Assembly (NCBI GenBank): GCA_950022655.1
Contig: OX465579.1
Location: 177,391,263-177,455,262, forward strand
Origin: Alentia gelatinosa
Lineage: Eukaryota; Annelida; Polychaeta; Phyllodocida; Polynoidae
Length of the DNA stretch: 64,000 nucleotides
Direction: 5' to 3'
The stretch's first letter is position 1. Every line of letters begins with the position of its first letter. Below the pieces are notes generated by a model that was given only the letters and a program-made list of their open reading frames with translations, was not told the DNA's origin and did no database searches. Shown in pieces: positions 39,230 through 50,211 of this stretch. Both the position numbers and the translations under genes were made by a program.

Positions 39230-40545
39230 CCTTGCCCCATATCTCTATCCCTCTCCCTATCCCAATCCCAAATCCTGTCCTTATCTCTATTCCTTACCCT
39301 AACCCAACCCCTCTCCCTCTTCCCCTCCCTATCCCTCCCTCTCATATCCTTAACCCTACTCCTCTCCCTATCTCTTGCCTTAAACCTATCCCCCTCCCCC
39401 TCCCTGTCGCTGTCCCTCTCCCTCTCCCTCTGGCTATCCCTTACCCTAACCCTATCCCTATCCCTAACGCTAACCCTAACCCTTTACTCTATCCCTAATC
39501 CTATCCCTTAACCCTATCCCTATCCTTAAACCTAACCCTTAACCCAATCCCTATCACTAACCCTAACCCTTTACCCTATCCCTATCCCTATCCTTAAACC
39601 TAACCCTTAACCATATCCCTATCCCTAACCCTTAACAATATCCCTATCCCTAATAACCCTAGCCCTTAACCCTATCCTTATCCATAACCCTAACCCAAAC
39701 CCTTAACTCTTTCCCTATCCTTAACCCTAACCCTTATCCCTATTCCTTACCCTAACCCAACCCCTCTCCCTCTTCCCTTCCCTATCCCTCCCTCTCATAT
39801 CCTTAACCCTACTCCTCTCCCTGTCTCTTTCCCTAGACCTATCCCCCTCCCTATCCATGTCGCTGTCCCTCTCCCTCTGGCTATCCCTTACCCTAACCCT
39901 ATCCTTATCCCTATCCCTTAACGCTAACCCTTAGCCTTTAACCTATACATATTCCTTAACCCTATCCCTATCCTTAAACCTAACCCTTAACCCAATCCCT
40001 ATCCGTAACCCTAACCCTTTACCCTATCCTATCCATGTCGCTAACCCAAACCCTTAACCTTATCCTTATCCTTAAACCTAACCATTGACTCTATCCCTAT
40101 CCCTAACCCTTAACCCTATCCCTAACCCAAAGCCTAACCTATCCCTCTCCTTTACCCTAACACTATCCCTACCCTTAACCCTATCCCTATCCCTATCCCT
40201 ATCCCTTAACCCTTACCTTATCCCTAACCCAAACCTTAACCCTTATACCTATCCCTATCCCTAACCCTTAACCCTATCCCTATCCCTATCCCTAACCCTT
40301 AAGCCTTAACCCTATCCCTATCCCTAACCCTTAACCCTAACCCTTACCCCTAACCCTAACTCTTAACCCTAACCCCTAACCCCTAACCCTTAACCCTAAC
40401 CCTAACCCCTAACCCTAACTCTTAACCCTAACCCCTAACCCCTAACTCTTAACCCTAACCCTAACCCCTAACCCTTAACCCTAACCCTAACCCCTAACCC
40501 TTAACCCTATCCCTATCCCTAACCCAAACCCTTAACCCTATCCCT
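39230..40545. repeat. Degenerate interstitial telomeric repeat
   Basis: About 1.3 kb of CCCTAA, CCCTAT, CCCTTAA and CCCCTAA units are purest at 40325-40510 (TAACCCTAACCCTAACCCC) and more diverged and CT-rich to the left. This matches the TTAGGG-type telomere of most non-arthropod, non-nematode animals. Confidence 0.9.
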
Positions 40546-40921
40546 AGTCATGGATCGTCGTCAAATGACCATTATTGCTTTTCCATTTCATGAGACAATA
40601 CATTTAATAGAGATCTATGGTTTTATTGTGCATTATGGTCGGGCTTGGTTAGACCTTGAAGGGGAACCATAGTTTTGCTTATTTGGGATCATAAATAAGG
40701 GAGCTAGAAGGCCTAAACTACCCAAAACAGGGTGTTTTTTCATGATAGAATGAATATACCATAATTGTAACGGTCATCAATAGTAGAAAAATATAATAAT
40801 GTTGACGATTATTGTTCTTAACTGGGTCCCCATAGGTTAAGGAATTTTTCAGACCATTTACAAATTTTGGGTCAGGATAGTATACTCTCTGCAAGGCAAA
40901 ATGTACATGTGAAGGTTTAGT
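40546..40921. other. No gene seen
   Basis: Unique sequence between the telomeric repeat and the 19-mer cluster. Confidence 0.35.
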
Positions 40922-41455
40922 GTGGAAACGATTGACTCCCAAAAGAAGGAACCCTCCCAATATCTACATACAGCACAGACAGGAATAAAATATGTCCTGG
41001 TAAGCCTTAACATGTAACTATGTATATATGAAAATTATATCTAATTATATCATGATAGCACTGGGAGCCTATTGACTTGATTTGTGTAGTTTTTGTGTGG
41101 AAACGATTGACTCCCACCCTACAATGATAGCTAACATGTATGTTATATCTTACTATTGTCCATTTCATATAAATACTCCCTAATATCAAGATATCTTCAC
41201 ATGGCAACAGCTTTCATGTACTCCTTCCCTGTACATAGTTATAAACCCATATCTGGGGATGTGGAAACGATTGACTCCCTGTGGAAACGATTGACTCCCT
41301 AGCTGATATTTCCTATAAAGCTTATATCTTTTATGGTAGGCCATAAGACTATTTTGTATCATAATCCTAAACAAGTTTTATCTTAAAAGAATGAGGAGGG
41401 GGCTTTGTAACAGTGTAAATGCAGTGTACAGTAAAAGGGAGTCAATCGTTTCCAC
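40922..41455. repeat. Cluster of five exact 19-bp motifs
   Basis: GTGGAAACGATTGACTCCC occurs at 40922, 41097, 41261 and 41281 on the plus strand, and as its complement at 41437-41455. The last two plus-strand copies are 20 bp apart. The inverted copy suggests terminal repeats of nested small elements (for instance 41281-41455). Confidence 0.9.
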
Positions 41456-41456
41456 A

Positions 41457-41590
41457 CTGTAAAACCCATGTCAATTTTTTCAAACTTTCGCAGAATATAG
41501 TCGACGTGTAGTACTATACATTTCAGTTTTAAAAACCATAGGTCACTGTTCATGTTTCTGAGAGAACTGAAGAAAACCATAATGTTTATT
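41457..41590. mobile_element. TTAAAGG-family MITE piece
   Basis: AAAACCCATGTCAATTTTTT, CGCAGAATATAGTCGACGTG and CTGAAGAAAACCATA follow family order. Only the central part is present. Confidence 0.75.
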
Positions 41591-41599
41591 ATTACATAC

Positions 41600-42165
41600 C
41601 TATAGCCGAACGTCAGTGAAATACTACCCGCTCACGGGGGTGTAGTATATCGCGACTACCGCCCACTATGGTGCGCTTTGTCGTACTGTACGATTCTACC
41701 ATGCATCAAGCCTAGTCTGTGCTATTGGATAAGCGTGCGTAATCGACGTCATCGCGACCAAAAACAACATGGCGAACGACGTCGAATCGCGACTTTAAAC
41801 TCGTGACACAGGCCCCCCGTAAGAACTACAAGTTCCTAATGACCAATCGTCGAGGTAACTAACAATTGGGATTCACCAGACACCGTTTAAACTGCTCAAA
41901 TACGCGAAATTGATCAATAACAACAACACGATCCGCGATGGGCGACGCACAGACATGCTGGTTCCTGGCATATCCGCCTCCACACACGCCTCACTCTCCA
42001 ATCGTATCTTCTGTTAACTGCAGGCCTACCGAGTAGCAACCAAACATCCGTTCGGCGAGTGACAGTATTATCGCGCATGCGCAACGCGCACATCCGGCGC
42101 AACTTCCGGTTCGTAGCAGACAGTGTCAACATGGAGCAGTTGTGACTTAAGAACTCGATAAATGG
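41600..42165. promoter_or_regulatory. CpG-rich promoter-like block
   Basis: Many CG dinucleotides stand out against the AT-rich surroundings. An NRF1-type CGCGCATGCGCAACGCGCAC lies at 42072-42091, an ETS-type ACTTCCGG at 42102-42109, and YY1-like AACATGGCG at 41768. A CCAAT-type TATTGGATAAG is near 41725. These are typical of housekeeping CpG promoters. The transcript direction is unclear and no exon was joined. Confidence 0.4.
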
Positions 42166-42185
42166 CGTCTTTCTGATCGAATAGA

Positions 42186-42363
42186 GGTATGTAATAATAA
42201 GAAAACGCCCTAACTGTGGCCAGAACTATATCTTAGTTCTCGGTCACCTATCGCCGACGTTCGCCCCTTCGCCTACAGTGTCGGGGCGAACGTCGGCGAT
42301 AGGTGACCTCGTACTAAGACATAGTTCGGCCATAGTTAGGGCGTTTTCTCCTAGTACATTGCC
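42186..42363. repeat. Very long near-perfect hairpin
   Basis: Arms of about 81 nt (AAAACGCCCTAACTGTGGCC, GGTCACCTATCGCCGACGTT, CGCCCC) pair from 42186 to 42363 with about ten mismatches around TTCGCCTACAGTGTC. It directly follows the CpG-rich block. The stem is unrelated to every other hairpin in the window. Confidence 0.95.
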
Positions 42364-42475
42364 TTTATGGTACAATCAAATGTAAATTGGTTTAATTTCC
42401 ATTTAAGGATTGGATAAATTGGACAAAACGTTTACATTTACTCAATTAAAAGTAAACAGATTCCAACAATTCCGA

Positions 42476-42850
42476 GCTGCTCTGAGCAGCTCCGAGCAGC
42501 TTCGAGTATCACCACAAAGGAAACAGGACGTATGAAGCTTCTCAATTGCTGACCATTTGGCCTGAAAATCAAAGCTCATGTCAATTTCCTGGAAATTCGA
42601 CATGATCTCCAAGTGTTGTGGGATACAAATCTAGTTAAAACATGGGGGGGGGGGTCACCGTGCTTCTTTTTGATCAAAAATCATTATAAAGTTATAATAG
42701 AAAATATCTTTTTTTTCATTATTATTCAGTAGGCTTAACAACAAGTAGTAATCACCTGCAGGCGTTCTTCCTTACACATGTCAAACACAGGCAAATATAG
42801 CAACAAACAAAAGGACAGTTACAGAAGGACTAGAGTACAGTACATCACAC
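42476..42850. other. MITE fragments and unique sequence
   Basis: GAGCTGCTCTGAGCAGCTCC at 42474-42510 is a small foldback echoing the 47-bp minisatellite upstream of the GPCR. 42565-42700 is a piece of the TTAAAGG family (CATGTCAATTTCCTGGAAAT, CTCCAAGTGTTGTGGGATAC). Confidence 0.55.
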
Positions 42851-42855
42851 AGACA

Positions 42856-43370
42856 TTAAAGGCATATCGGACAATATGGCTTGAAAATTAAAACCCATGT
42901 CAATTTCCAGAAAATTTAATATGATGATCTCCAAGTGTTTTAGAACACATACCTTACTTAAAAATTGGGGGTCACCGTGCTAGTTTTTGATTTATAGATC
43001 AATATGATGATAATTTTATATTAGAATATATAGAAATTCTAAAAAGTTTTTTTTTCACATAGTAAAACCCATGTCATTTTCCTCAAATTTTCACAGAATA
43101 TAGTACATATATAGTACTACTTATTTATGTTTTAAAAACCATGTCACCTTCCTTGTTTTTGAAAGAATTGAGGAAAACCATATTCCTATGTAAATCAAGC
43201 AAATGTAAATTGGCCCATTTTTGCCTATTGATTTTGGATAAAATGGACAAAATGTTAAATTTCCTCATGTAGAATTAGAATGAGTCCTAAAAAAACAGTT
43301 TTGACTAATAATTGACATTATTTAGAAATCAACAGGTGGCGCCACTGTGAATTGTAGGATTTGCCTTTAA
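42856..43370. mobile_element. TTAAAGG-family MITE, complete copy
   Basis: It runs from TTAAAGGCATATCGGACAAT to the complement of ATTGTAGGATTTGCCTTTAA, about 515 bp. It is the best full-length member and carries CAACAGGTGGCGCCAC near the right end. Confidence 0.9.
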
Positions 43371-44189
43371 CAATAGCATGCACCTTTTCAATGTGACACC
43401 GCGTTTAACAGGCAGATAGTAATACCAATGTCATTTTCTCCAAACTTTCACAGAATAGAGTAGATTTAAAGGGTGAGGTGGAAAAACAAGAAAAAGTCAG
43501 ACTATATATTTGCTATACATGTGATGTAATGTCCAGTGTAAGTTTTGTAGTTGCTCTTGTCTGTCATGTATAAGTGATGTTTTGTTGTTAAAGTAGCTAG
43601 CTAGAATCATATAGGGGAATTTTGTAGCACCTCCAGAAAACCTAGTGTTTAATACTACTCTAGTATATAAGAAGAACGGAAAAGGCTAAACTTAAAAGAG
43701 AAGGCAAGCAAAAATGTCAATATATGTGTGGTATAATAATTAAGCAGGAGGTGAGAACTAGGGGAAAAAAGAAAGATTGTCACTTAAGTGGTTAGAAGGA
43801 AGGAGAGAACTAGGAAATCAAAAGACCAGATGGAATAGAGCTTTCTAATGAACCAAATGAAGAAGAACCAAGTAAAGGAAATGAGAATGGATGACAAAAG
43901 GGTGGCAATCATTATCTAAAACAAAATAGACAGAGTAGTAATGTTTTAGTTAGACTAGCTCATATTAGTAATCAATTGATTAGTAGCTTTCAAATAAAAT
44001 TGTTAAATAAAGTAGGAGCAAGAAGAAATTGACTTTGGTATGTGAGTAAAGTGGATCTGTGAGAATTAGCTGATGTAAATCTGGAAAGGAACAAGTTTGA
44101 GAAGTACATCTATGGAAATGACAAATAAAAACCTTTTGCTCAAAAAAAATTAAAAAACAAAGTAGATGCATAGTGCTACATATATAGAT
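43371..44189. other. No gene seen
   Basis: Purine-rich unique sequence at 43650-43930. The short open frames have no resemblance to known proteins. Confidence 0.35.
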
Positions 44190-44416
44190 TTTAGAATACA
44201 CAGGTCACTCCCCTTGTTTTTGAAAGAATTGAAGAAAATCATAGACATTACATTTCCAATGTAGATCAAGCATTTGTAAATTATTCTATTTTACCTATTA
44301 AGATTGGATAAACTGGACAAAATGTTAAATGTACTCAAAATGAAACACAAGAAACCAGTTCTGCCTGATAATTACCAGCAGGTGGCACCACTGTGAATTG
44401 TCCGATATGCCTTTAA
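44190..44416. mobile_element. TTAAAGG-family MITE, right half
   Basis: AGAATTGAAGAAAATCATAG, GGATAAACTGGACAAAATGT and GTCCGATATGCCTTTAA are present. It carries the CTCF-like CAGCAGGTGGCACCAC. It ends directly at the promoter-like block. Confidence 0.8.
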
Positions 44417-44424
44417 CGATCGCT

Positions 44425-44830
44425 GACCATTTCAAATGGCGGCCTTTTCCATTCACCAATCTTACATTGTTATTCGCTGCTAATTCATCGGTTGTCACTG
44501 ACTACACTGTCCCTGGCGAACAATCAGCTAATGACCATAGTCCCCACTCACGTGGCCTTCCCAGAATCCCCCGCGCGTAGAGATTTACGCCCACCAGGTG
44601 GCGTACGCAGCGTGAGACGCTGCCCGGACGCCGGAGAGCACGGGAGACGCTGCAGGGACGCCGAGCCACCCGGACGCATGCGCAAACACCGGGAAACCAA
44701 GACATCCGCTCGGAGAGTGCAGTTTCACTCCTTTTTTACTGGAGATATGCCAGGAGAACATAGTTGTCACTCCTATTGACAGTAGAGCTGCCCGGAGGCA
44801 CTGTCTCCTACCAGAAGCTGTGTTCACACA
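44425..44830 (+). promoter_or_regulatory. CpG-rich promoter-like block upstream of the GPCR exon
   Basis: It contains YY1-type CAAATGGCGGCC (44433-44444), CACGTG (44549), a Staf/ZNF143-like CTTCCCAGAATCCCC (44558-44572) and NRF1-like ACGCATGCGCAAAC (44674-44687) in a CG-rich stretch. It lies 2.4 kb before the GPCR start codon and could be its promoter, which would place the 47-bp minisatellite in the 5'UTR. Strand and target gene are inference. Confidence 0.35.
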
Positions 44831-45439
44831 TTTTAACGTTCCCGCACTGGACTATACTGGACACGGAGAGATAATTTACCTCTACTTGTGATCTCAACAC
44901 TCGCCATCCGGAATATCATTATACCATGGTATCATTGCACCTGAACATGGCGTATTACGAACACCAGTAAACACTTTTACTATACTACACCAGTGAACAC
45001 TCTACCTCTGACTCTAGATCCAAATGATACTCCTCAACTTCTGGTTTTTATTCGGCTCCACATCTGCCTAATATCGCTAGAGGCGACCACTTCATAACCA
45101 CTCCCACGCCCGCTCGGATATACACGCAGCTCTTGTCCCTCTTCTCATGTCATCTTGCATCGTGTTATTTTCATAACTAGAAGCCATTCAATCTAGAGAT
45201 CCCCAGATACATCTATTAAGTGTACCTTCTGTTACCCACTGAACGTGAACAACTGCAATCTTTAAGAGACGGAAGTTTGAACTTTATGAAAGGTGTCGTT
45301 TATTTCCCGGGAGAGTGAGAGTGAGGAAGACATTCAGACGGAGAGAGAGAAGAGATTGCTTCATGCATTTATTGACTGGAATTCGAAAGGAAACTTAAAC
45401 CCTGACTTGTCCTGGTTCTACGTTGAGGAGTCTCACGGA
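44831..45439. other. Possible 5'UTR sequence, unassigned
   Basis: No open frame of note and no repeat recognised. Its position between a promoter-like block and the minisatellite makes a leader or intron equally likely. Confidence 0.3.
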
Positions 45440-47190
45440 GCAACTGTCGGCTTGAGTAGGTGTGAGTAGCTCATTGAAGAAGAACAGCTCTGAATATTTG
45501 AGTGAGAATTACTCATTGTAGGACAAGATCAGCCCAAAGCGTATCTGAGTGGTAATTATTCGTTGTAACCGAAAAACAGCTCAGAGTGTTTGTGGCTGTG
45601 AGCTACTCATTGTATGACAAGATCAGCTCGAAGCGTGTCTGAGCATGAGCTACTCATTGTATGACAAGAACGGCTCTGAGCGTGTCTGAGCATGAGCTAC
45701 TCATTGTATGACAAGATCAGCTCAAAGCGTGTCTGAGTGAGAATTACTCGCTGTAAGAGAAAACAGCTCAGAGTTTGTGTGGCTGTGAGCTACTCGTTGT
45801 AGAAAAACAGCTCTGAGCATGTCTGAGTAGGAGTTACTCATTGTAGGGGACGAGAACAGCTCTGAGCGTGTCTGAGCATGAGCTACTCATTGTATGACAA
45901 GATCAGCTCAAAGCGTTTCTGAGTGAGAATTACTCACTGTAAGAGAAAACAGCTCAGAGTTTGTGTGGCTGTGAGCTACTCATTGTAGAAAAACAGCTCT
46001 GAGCATGTCTGAGTAGGAGTTACTCATTGTAGGGGACGAGAACAGCTCTGAGCGTGTCTGAGCATGAGCTACTCATTGTATGACAAGATCAGCTCAAAGC
46101 GTTTCTGAGTGAGAATTACTCACTGTAAGAGAAAACAGCTCAGAGTTTGTGTGGCTGTGAGCTACTCATTGTAGAAAAGCAGCGCTGAGCGTGTCTGAGC
46201 ATGAGCTGCTCATTGTATGACAAGATCAGCTCAAAGCGTGTCTGAGTATGAGCTACTCATTGTATGACACGATCAGCTCAAAGCGTGTCTGAGTGAGAAT
46301 TACTCGCTGTAAGAGAAAACAGCTCAGAGTTTGTGTGGCTATGAGCTACTCATTGTAGAAAAGCAGCGCTGAGCGTGTCTGAGTAGGAGTTACTCATTGT
46401 AGGACAAGAACAGCTCTGAGCGTGTGTGGGTGTGCACTACATATTGTAGAATAACAGCTCTGAGCATGTCGGAGTAGGAATTACTCATTCTAGGACACAA
46501 ACATCTCTGAGCATGTCTTAGTATGAACAGCTCATTGAAGGACAAGATCTGCTCTGAGCATGTGCGACTGAGAATTACTCATTGTAAGAGAAAAGGCTCT
46601 GATCATGTGTGAGCGTGAATTAATCATTGTAAGAGAAGAACAGATCGGAGCGTGTCTGAGTGTGAACAGCTCATTGTATGACAAGATCAGCTCTGAGAGT
46701 GTCTGAGCGTCATATACTCATTGTAACAGTAGAACAGATCTGAGCGTGTGTGAGTGGGAATTACTCATTGTAAGGGAATAATAACAGCTCTGAGCGTGTC
46801 AGAGCCTGAGCTACTCATTGTAGGATTAGAACAGGTCTGAGCATGTCTGAACGTGAGCTACTCATTTTATGACAAGATCAGCTACAAGCGTATCTGAGCG
46901 TCAGCTACTTTTTGTAAGACAAGATCAGCTCTGAGCAGCTCTGAGCGTCAGATTGTCAGAGAAGAACAGATCTGAGCGTGCCAGATTCTGAGCTACGCAT
47001 TGTAGAAGCAGAGCAGCTCTGAGCGTGTTTGCACGTGAGCTACTCATTGTAGAAGTAGAACAGCTCTGAGCTTGTCTAAGTGTGACTAGCTCATTTCTAG
47101 AGAACACCTCTAACAGTGTCTGAGTGTCAGTTACTCATTATAAGACAATAACATCTCTGAGCTGCTCTGAGCTGCTCACAAAACCTCACA
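45440..47190. repeat. 47-bp minisatellite with higher-order structure
   Basis: Units such as AAGATCAGCTCGAAGCGTGT, CTGAGCATGAGCTACTCATT, GTATGAC repeat about 37 times. A four-unit block of about 187 bp, with variants GAGAATTACTC, GGCTGTGAGCTACTC, GTAGGAGTTACTC and GCATGAGCTACTC, recurs at about 45711, 45895 and 46085. Divergence rises towards the right end, which stops about 25-50 bp before the GPCR start codon. Many units contain an ATG followed 14 codons later by a stop. Confidence 0.95.
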
Positions 47191-47213
47191 AACAGCTCCT
47201 AAAGTCGCTGATA

Positions 47214-47478
47214 ATGGTGGTCCTGGACTCCCCGGGGCCGGTCGGGCGGGAGACCGGCCTCCTGCTCGCTAACCTGACGGGCGGCGGCGGCCCGGGGCCC
47301 GGCTACACGTTGCCCTGGGACGCGGGGACAGACGGGAACCGAACCCTGCTGAATGGGACATACGGTAACTTTAGTCTGGCGGATCTGCTCGGGTCGGGAG
47401 AGTCGGGCTTCTTCGACATCTACACCCGAGTGGTTCTCATTGTGCTCTACGCGGCGGTGTTCCTCGGCTGTACTGTAG
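47214..47478 (+). CDS. Rhodopsin-like GPCR, first coding exon (N-terminus and TM1)
   Basis: The exon encodes an 89-residue start. The extracellular part has four N-glycosylation sequons (NLT at 20, NRT at 42, NGT at 47, NFS at 52) in a Gly/Pro-rich context. A hydrophobic helix follows, VVLIVLYAAVFLGCTVG (73-89), preceded by IYTR. It stops at CTGTAG|GTAGGT (donor GT at 47479), phase 1, exactly before the Asn expected in the TM1 Gly-Asn motif. The RVVLIVLY...FLG.VGN pattern is usual for neuropeptide-type class A receptors; ligand and subfamily cannot be told. An in-frame GTG at 47124 extends the frame but is unlikely as a start, so the first ATG is chosen. Exon 1 is CpG-rich. No TM2-TM7 exons were recognised within the remaining 16.5 kb. 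Confidence 0.75.
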
Positions 47479-47874
47479 GTAGGTGGATCACCGCATTTAC
47501 TCCTCTCTTTTTTAGATAGTTTTTTTAAGATTTTCATTGTATTTAATGTTATTGATTGTTCTTCTACACAATGTTGATCTAATTGCGAAGCCGGACATGA
47601 CCGAAAAACTCTCTTTGGTGAGAGGCTTTTTTTTACCTGCCACATATAAAACTTTAGAATTCCGTCGGATCTGCTTGGAGTTTGTCCCGCACATAGGGAC
47701 AAAGTAAACTAGAATTGGGCTTGGAGACTGAAGTGCGCGAGAATGAGAATCTCGTTTACAGAAATACTCAAACCTGTTATTCATTTTTACATATGTATAG
47801 TCAGATTTACTTTATCTTTCATGATTCACTTCTAGCCATGCTGAAAACAAAATTTAGAACTGCAGTTTTCTGAT

Positions 47875-48043
47875 CTTGATTAATCTCGTTGCTGGTGCCA
47901 GTAGATTCCATTTGGTTGCTCCCCTATATTCGACACTTTTTTTGTATAGTTCAACCCCAAGAAATGAACTATACAAAAAAAGTGTCGAATATAGGGGAGC
48001 AACCAAATGGAATCTACTGGCACCAGCAACGAGATTAATCAAG
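47875..48043. repeat. Perfect 79-bp inverted repeat, 11-nt loop
   Basis: The left arm 47875-47953 and the right arm 47965-48043 are exact reverse complements over all 79 positions, including a 7-T/7-A run. The loop is ACCCCAAGAAA. It lies about 400 bp inside the presumed first intron of the GPCR gene. Mirror-image open frames on both strands are simply the two arms. Confidence 0.97.
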
Positions 48044-48289
48044 TCGACCCAAGCCTTCAAGCAGAACCAAAAACTGATGCTAAAAACAAACATTCCTTAA
48101 CACTCATGATGCATGTACTTATACGGATGACAACTGACATATTTTTTGGTGATTCACTTTATCAATATTGATGATTATTCAATCCATTTGAAATTGTTTA
48201 CAATATCATCTACTTTTCATTGATGTACTGTATATATGTTGCACTACCATATGCTTGAATCCAAAAGGAAAAAACAAATTTGTAAAGGA

Positions 48290-48375
48290 GAAAACTCGAC
48301 ACACGTTGAGACCAGCTCTACATAGAGTTGAGTGTGATCCAGTATAAATAAATGTCTTAAAAAAAAAAAAAAAAA
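48290..48375 (+). mobile_element. Retroposon 3' end with poly-A
   Basis: An AATAAA-type signal (TATAAATAAATGTC) is followed by an A-run at 48358-48375. GTTGAGACCAGCTC and GAGTTGAGTG just upstream could form a small stem. It resembles the 3' end of a SINE, LINE or retrocopy; the body was not recognised. Confidence 0.45.
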
Positions 48376-49850
48376 TCTCCTTGCCCTGAGATCAGCCTGT
48401 GGGTCACTCTCCCCCCAGATCTTTCGCGGGGCTAGCGCTGGCTTAATCTCTACCCCAACCCAGTGACGTCATACGCTGGTTCTCAGAGTATCAACTAAGA
48501 ACAGGGGGAACCAGCCAATATTTCAGATTCAAAACAAGGCAGCTGTCAAAAGTTATACAAGTCAAACAACCCACATATCATGAGTATGGAAATATGGGAA
48601 TTGTTAAAGGAGCTTCACAGACAATCCGGCTCATTCTTTTTCAGACTTAAACCATTTTATAATAGGAATTCATAGTTGATTAGACTGCTCCTTCAGAGGA
48701 GCACATCGTATCGTTGACAAACAAAGCCCTGCAACACATAAGGTGCTTTCCACGGTAGAAAGTAATCCCAGAGACTGTGTCTGGTTTGCCATAAATAATA
48801 ATAGAATTGAGAGTAGTTTATTTACCATATAAATATGTGCATCTCTATTTACATGTAGAACACAAAATACACTTCAAATCTCTCAGAATTTAGGATAATT
48901 GAAAAACTGGCATATGGGCCAGGGACCCATTTCAATAGAATGTGTCATTAAGCCACTTAGTGACATGATTAGTGACCCCAATAGTGACAGGAATAGTGAC
49001 AAAATTAAATTCTCGTTTCAAAAGGCCTGTCACTATTGGGGTGGTGTGTTTGTTCACTGTTGGTGACATAGTGACATTGCTGCCTGGGCCTTATAATGGA
49101 TGGTGTTAGTGCTATCGGGAACAAATGGTGTCCAGGTGAAGGTCACCGGATAAATTAGCGACTGCGCTTGAGTAATTCTACACTGGACACCAGAGCAGCA
49201 TTTTCTATGACAAAATTCAAATGCGAATATCGTTGGATTGCATGGGCCGATATCCTTCATATTTGGCATGTTATCCCATATATCCCTATATCTCAGAATA
49301 GTTTGTCCCTTAAGTACTGAAACGCGAAGTGCCGCTATTGTGTCACTAGACACAATAACGGACGTCCTACAGACTATTGAAACGGGCCCAGATTTGAGCC
49401 CAAACAGGCAGGTTGGGGCAGATATACATAGCGACCACAGGAAGTAGAGCGCAGGATCTCTTCTGGGAGTGCCTGTGGGTCTAGATTGCGCTGGTTGCCG
49501 GCAAAGTACCTGTGTCACACGAAATAATAGACGCCGTTAGTCTATAGTTCATACCGTTCTCGCTAGGGCCAGGGCGCACAGGCTCCAAACTGCGCGCGGT
49601 CACTGGCCACCAGAGCAGACGTTTGCTATTCTTCGCTGGTTTTTATACTGGTTTTGGGCAAATCCTTAGCATTACACACTGTACGCTGGTTCTCCTGGTA
49701 TCCGCTAGGGAGCACGCCGGAAATGAGGCTTTAGTACCTTTTGGTCTGAAGGTTGGGTCAAACCCCTCTCCGAGCACACAACTTCTCAATAATTTTTATT
49801 TTGGCATGCAGCCAACTACATAGCCTGGAAGCCTGGCCTAGTGAGACTAT
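48376..49850. other. Probable intron, no gene seen
   Basis: Small features include CTGGTTCTC...TATCCGCTAGGGA (49684-49711) with relatives at 48473 and 49905, and a TAGTGAC-word cluster with a foldback (CCAATAGTGACAGG/CCTGTCACTATTGG) at 48950-49075. No splice-supported frame was found. Confidence 0.4.
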
Positions 49851-50058
49851 AGGCCAGGTAACGGGTTCCAGTTTCGAGGTGCATTATTGGTAACACCTCC
49901 TGGTTCCCTGGTCATCCGCTAGAGGGCTCGGCGGAATTAGGTGTATGACAAGCGGATACCAGCCAAACCACTAGGCTGGTTCCCGGGGTATAAGCTTGTC
50001 ACAGGCGGGCACCAGCAAAAGTTGAAGGCCATGCCTGTGGAACCCGTTACCTGGCCCT
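49851..50058. mobile_element. About 208-bp element, GCCAGGTAACGGGTTCC ends
   Basis: GGCCAGGTAACGGGTTCCAG at the left and its complement (TGGAACCCGTTACCTGGCC) at the right form inverted ends. The inside has several CTGGTTC...GG words. Confidence 0.75.
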
Positions 50059-50211
50059 TATTCATATGGGCAGGGAACCAGTCTACCAACTACAATGCGA
50101 CGAAGTCACTAGTTATCAATTAAAACAAAATGTATACATATTGATTCGCTACATAATTAGTTCTTGTCGATTTTACAAAGGCTTTGGGCATACAAGTTGA
50201 TGATTATTATA

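Noticed and set aside
47854..48100. Two overlapping small proteins on opposite strands
   Set aside because: Both are the perfect inverted repeat read from either side; the near-identical sequences are a symmetry effect.
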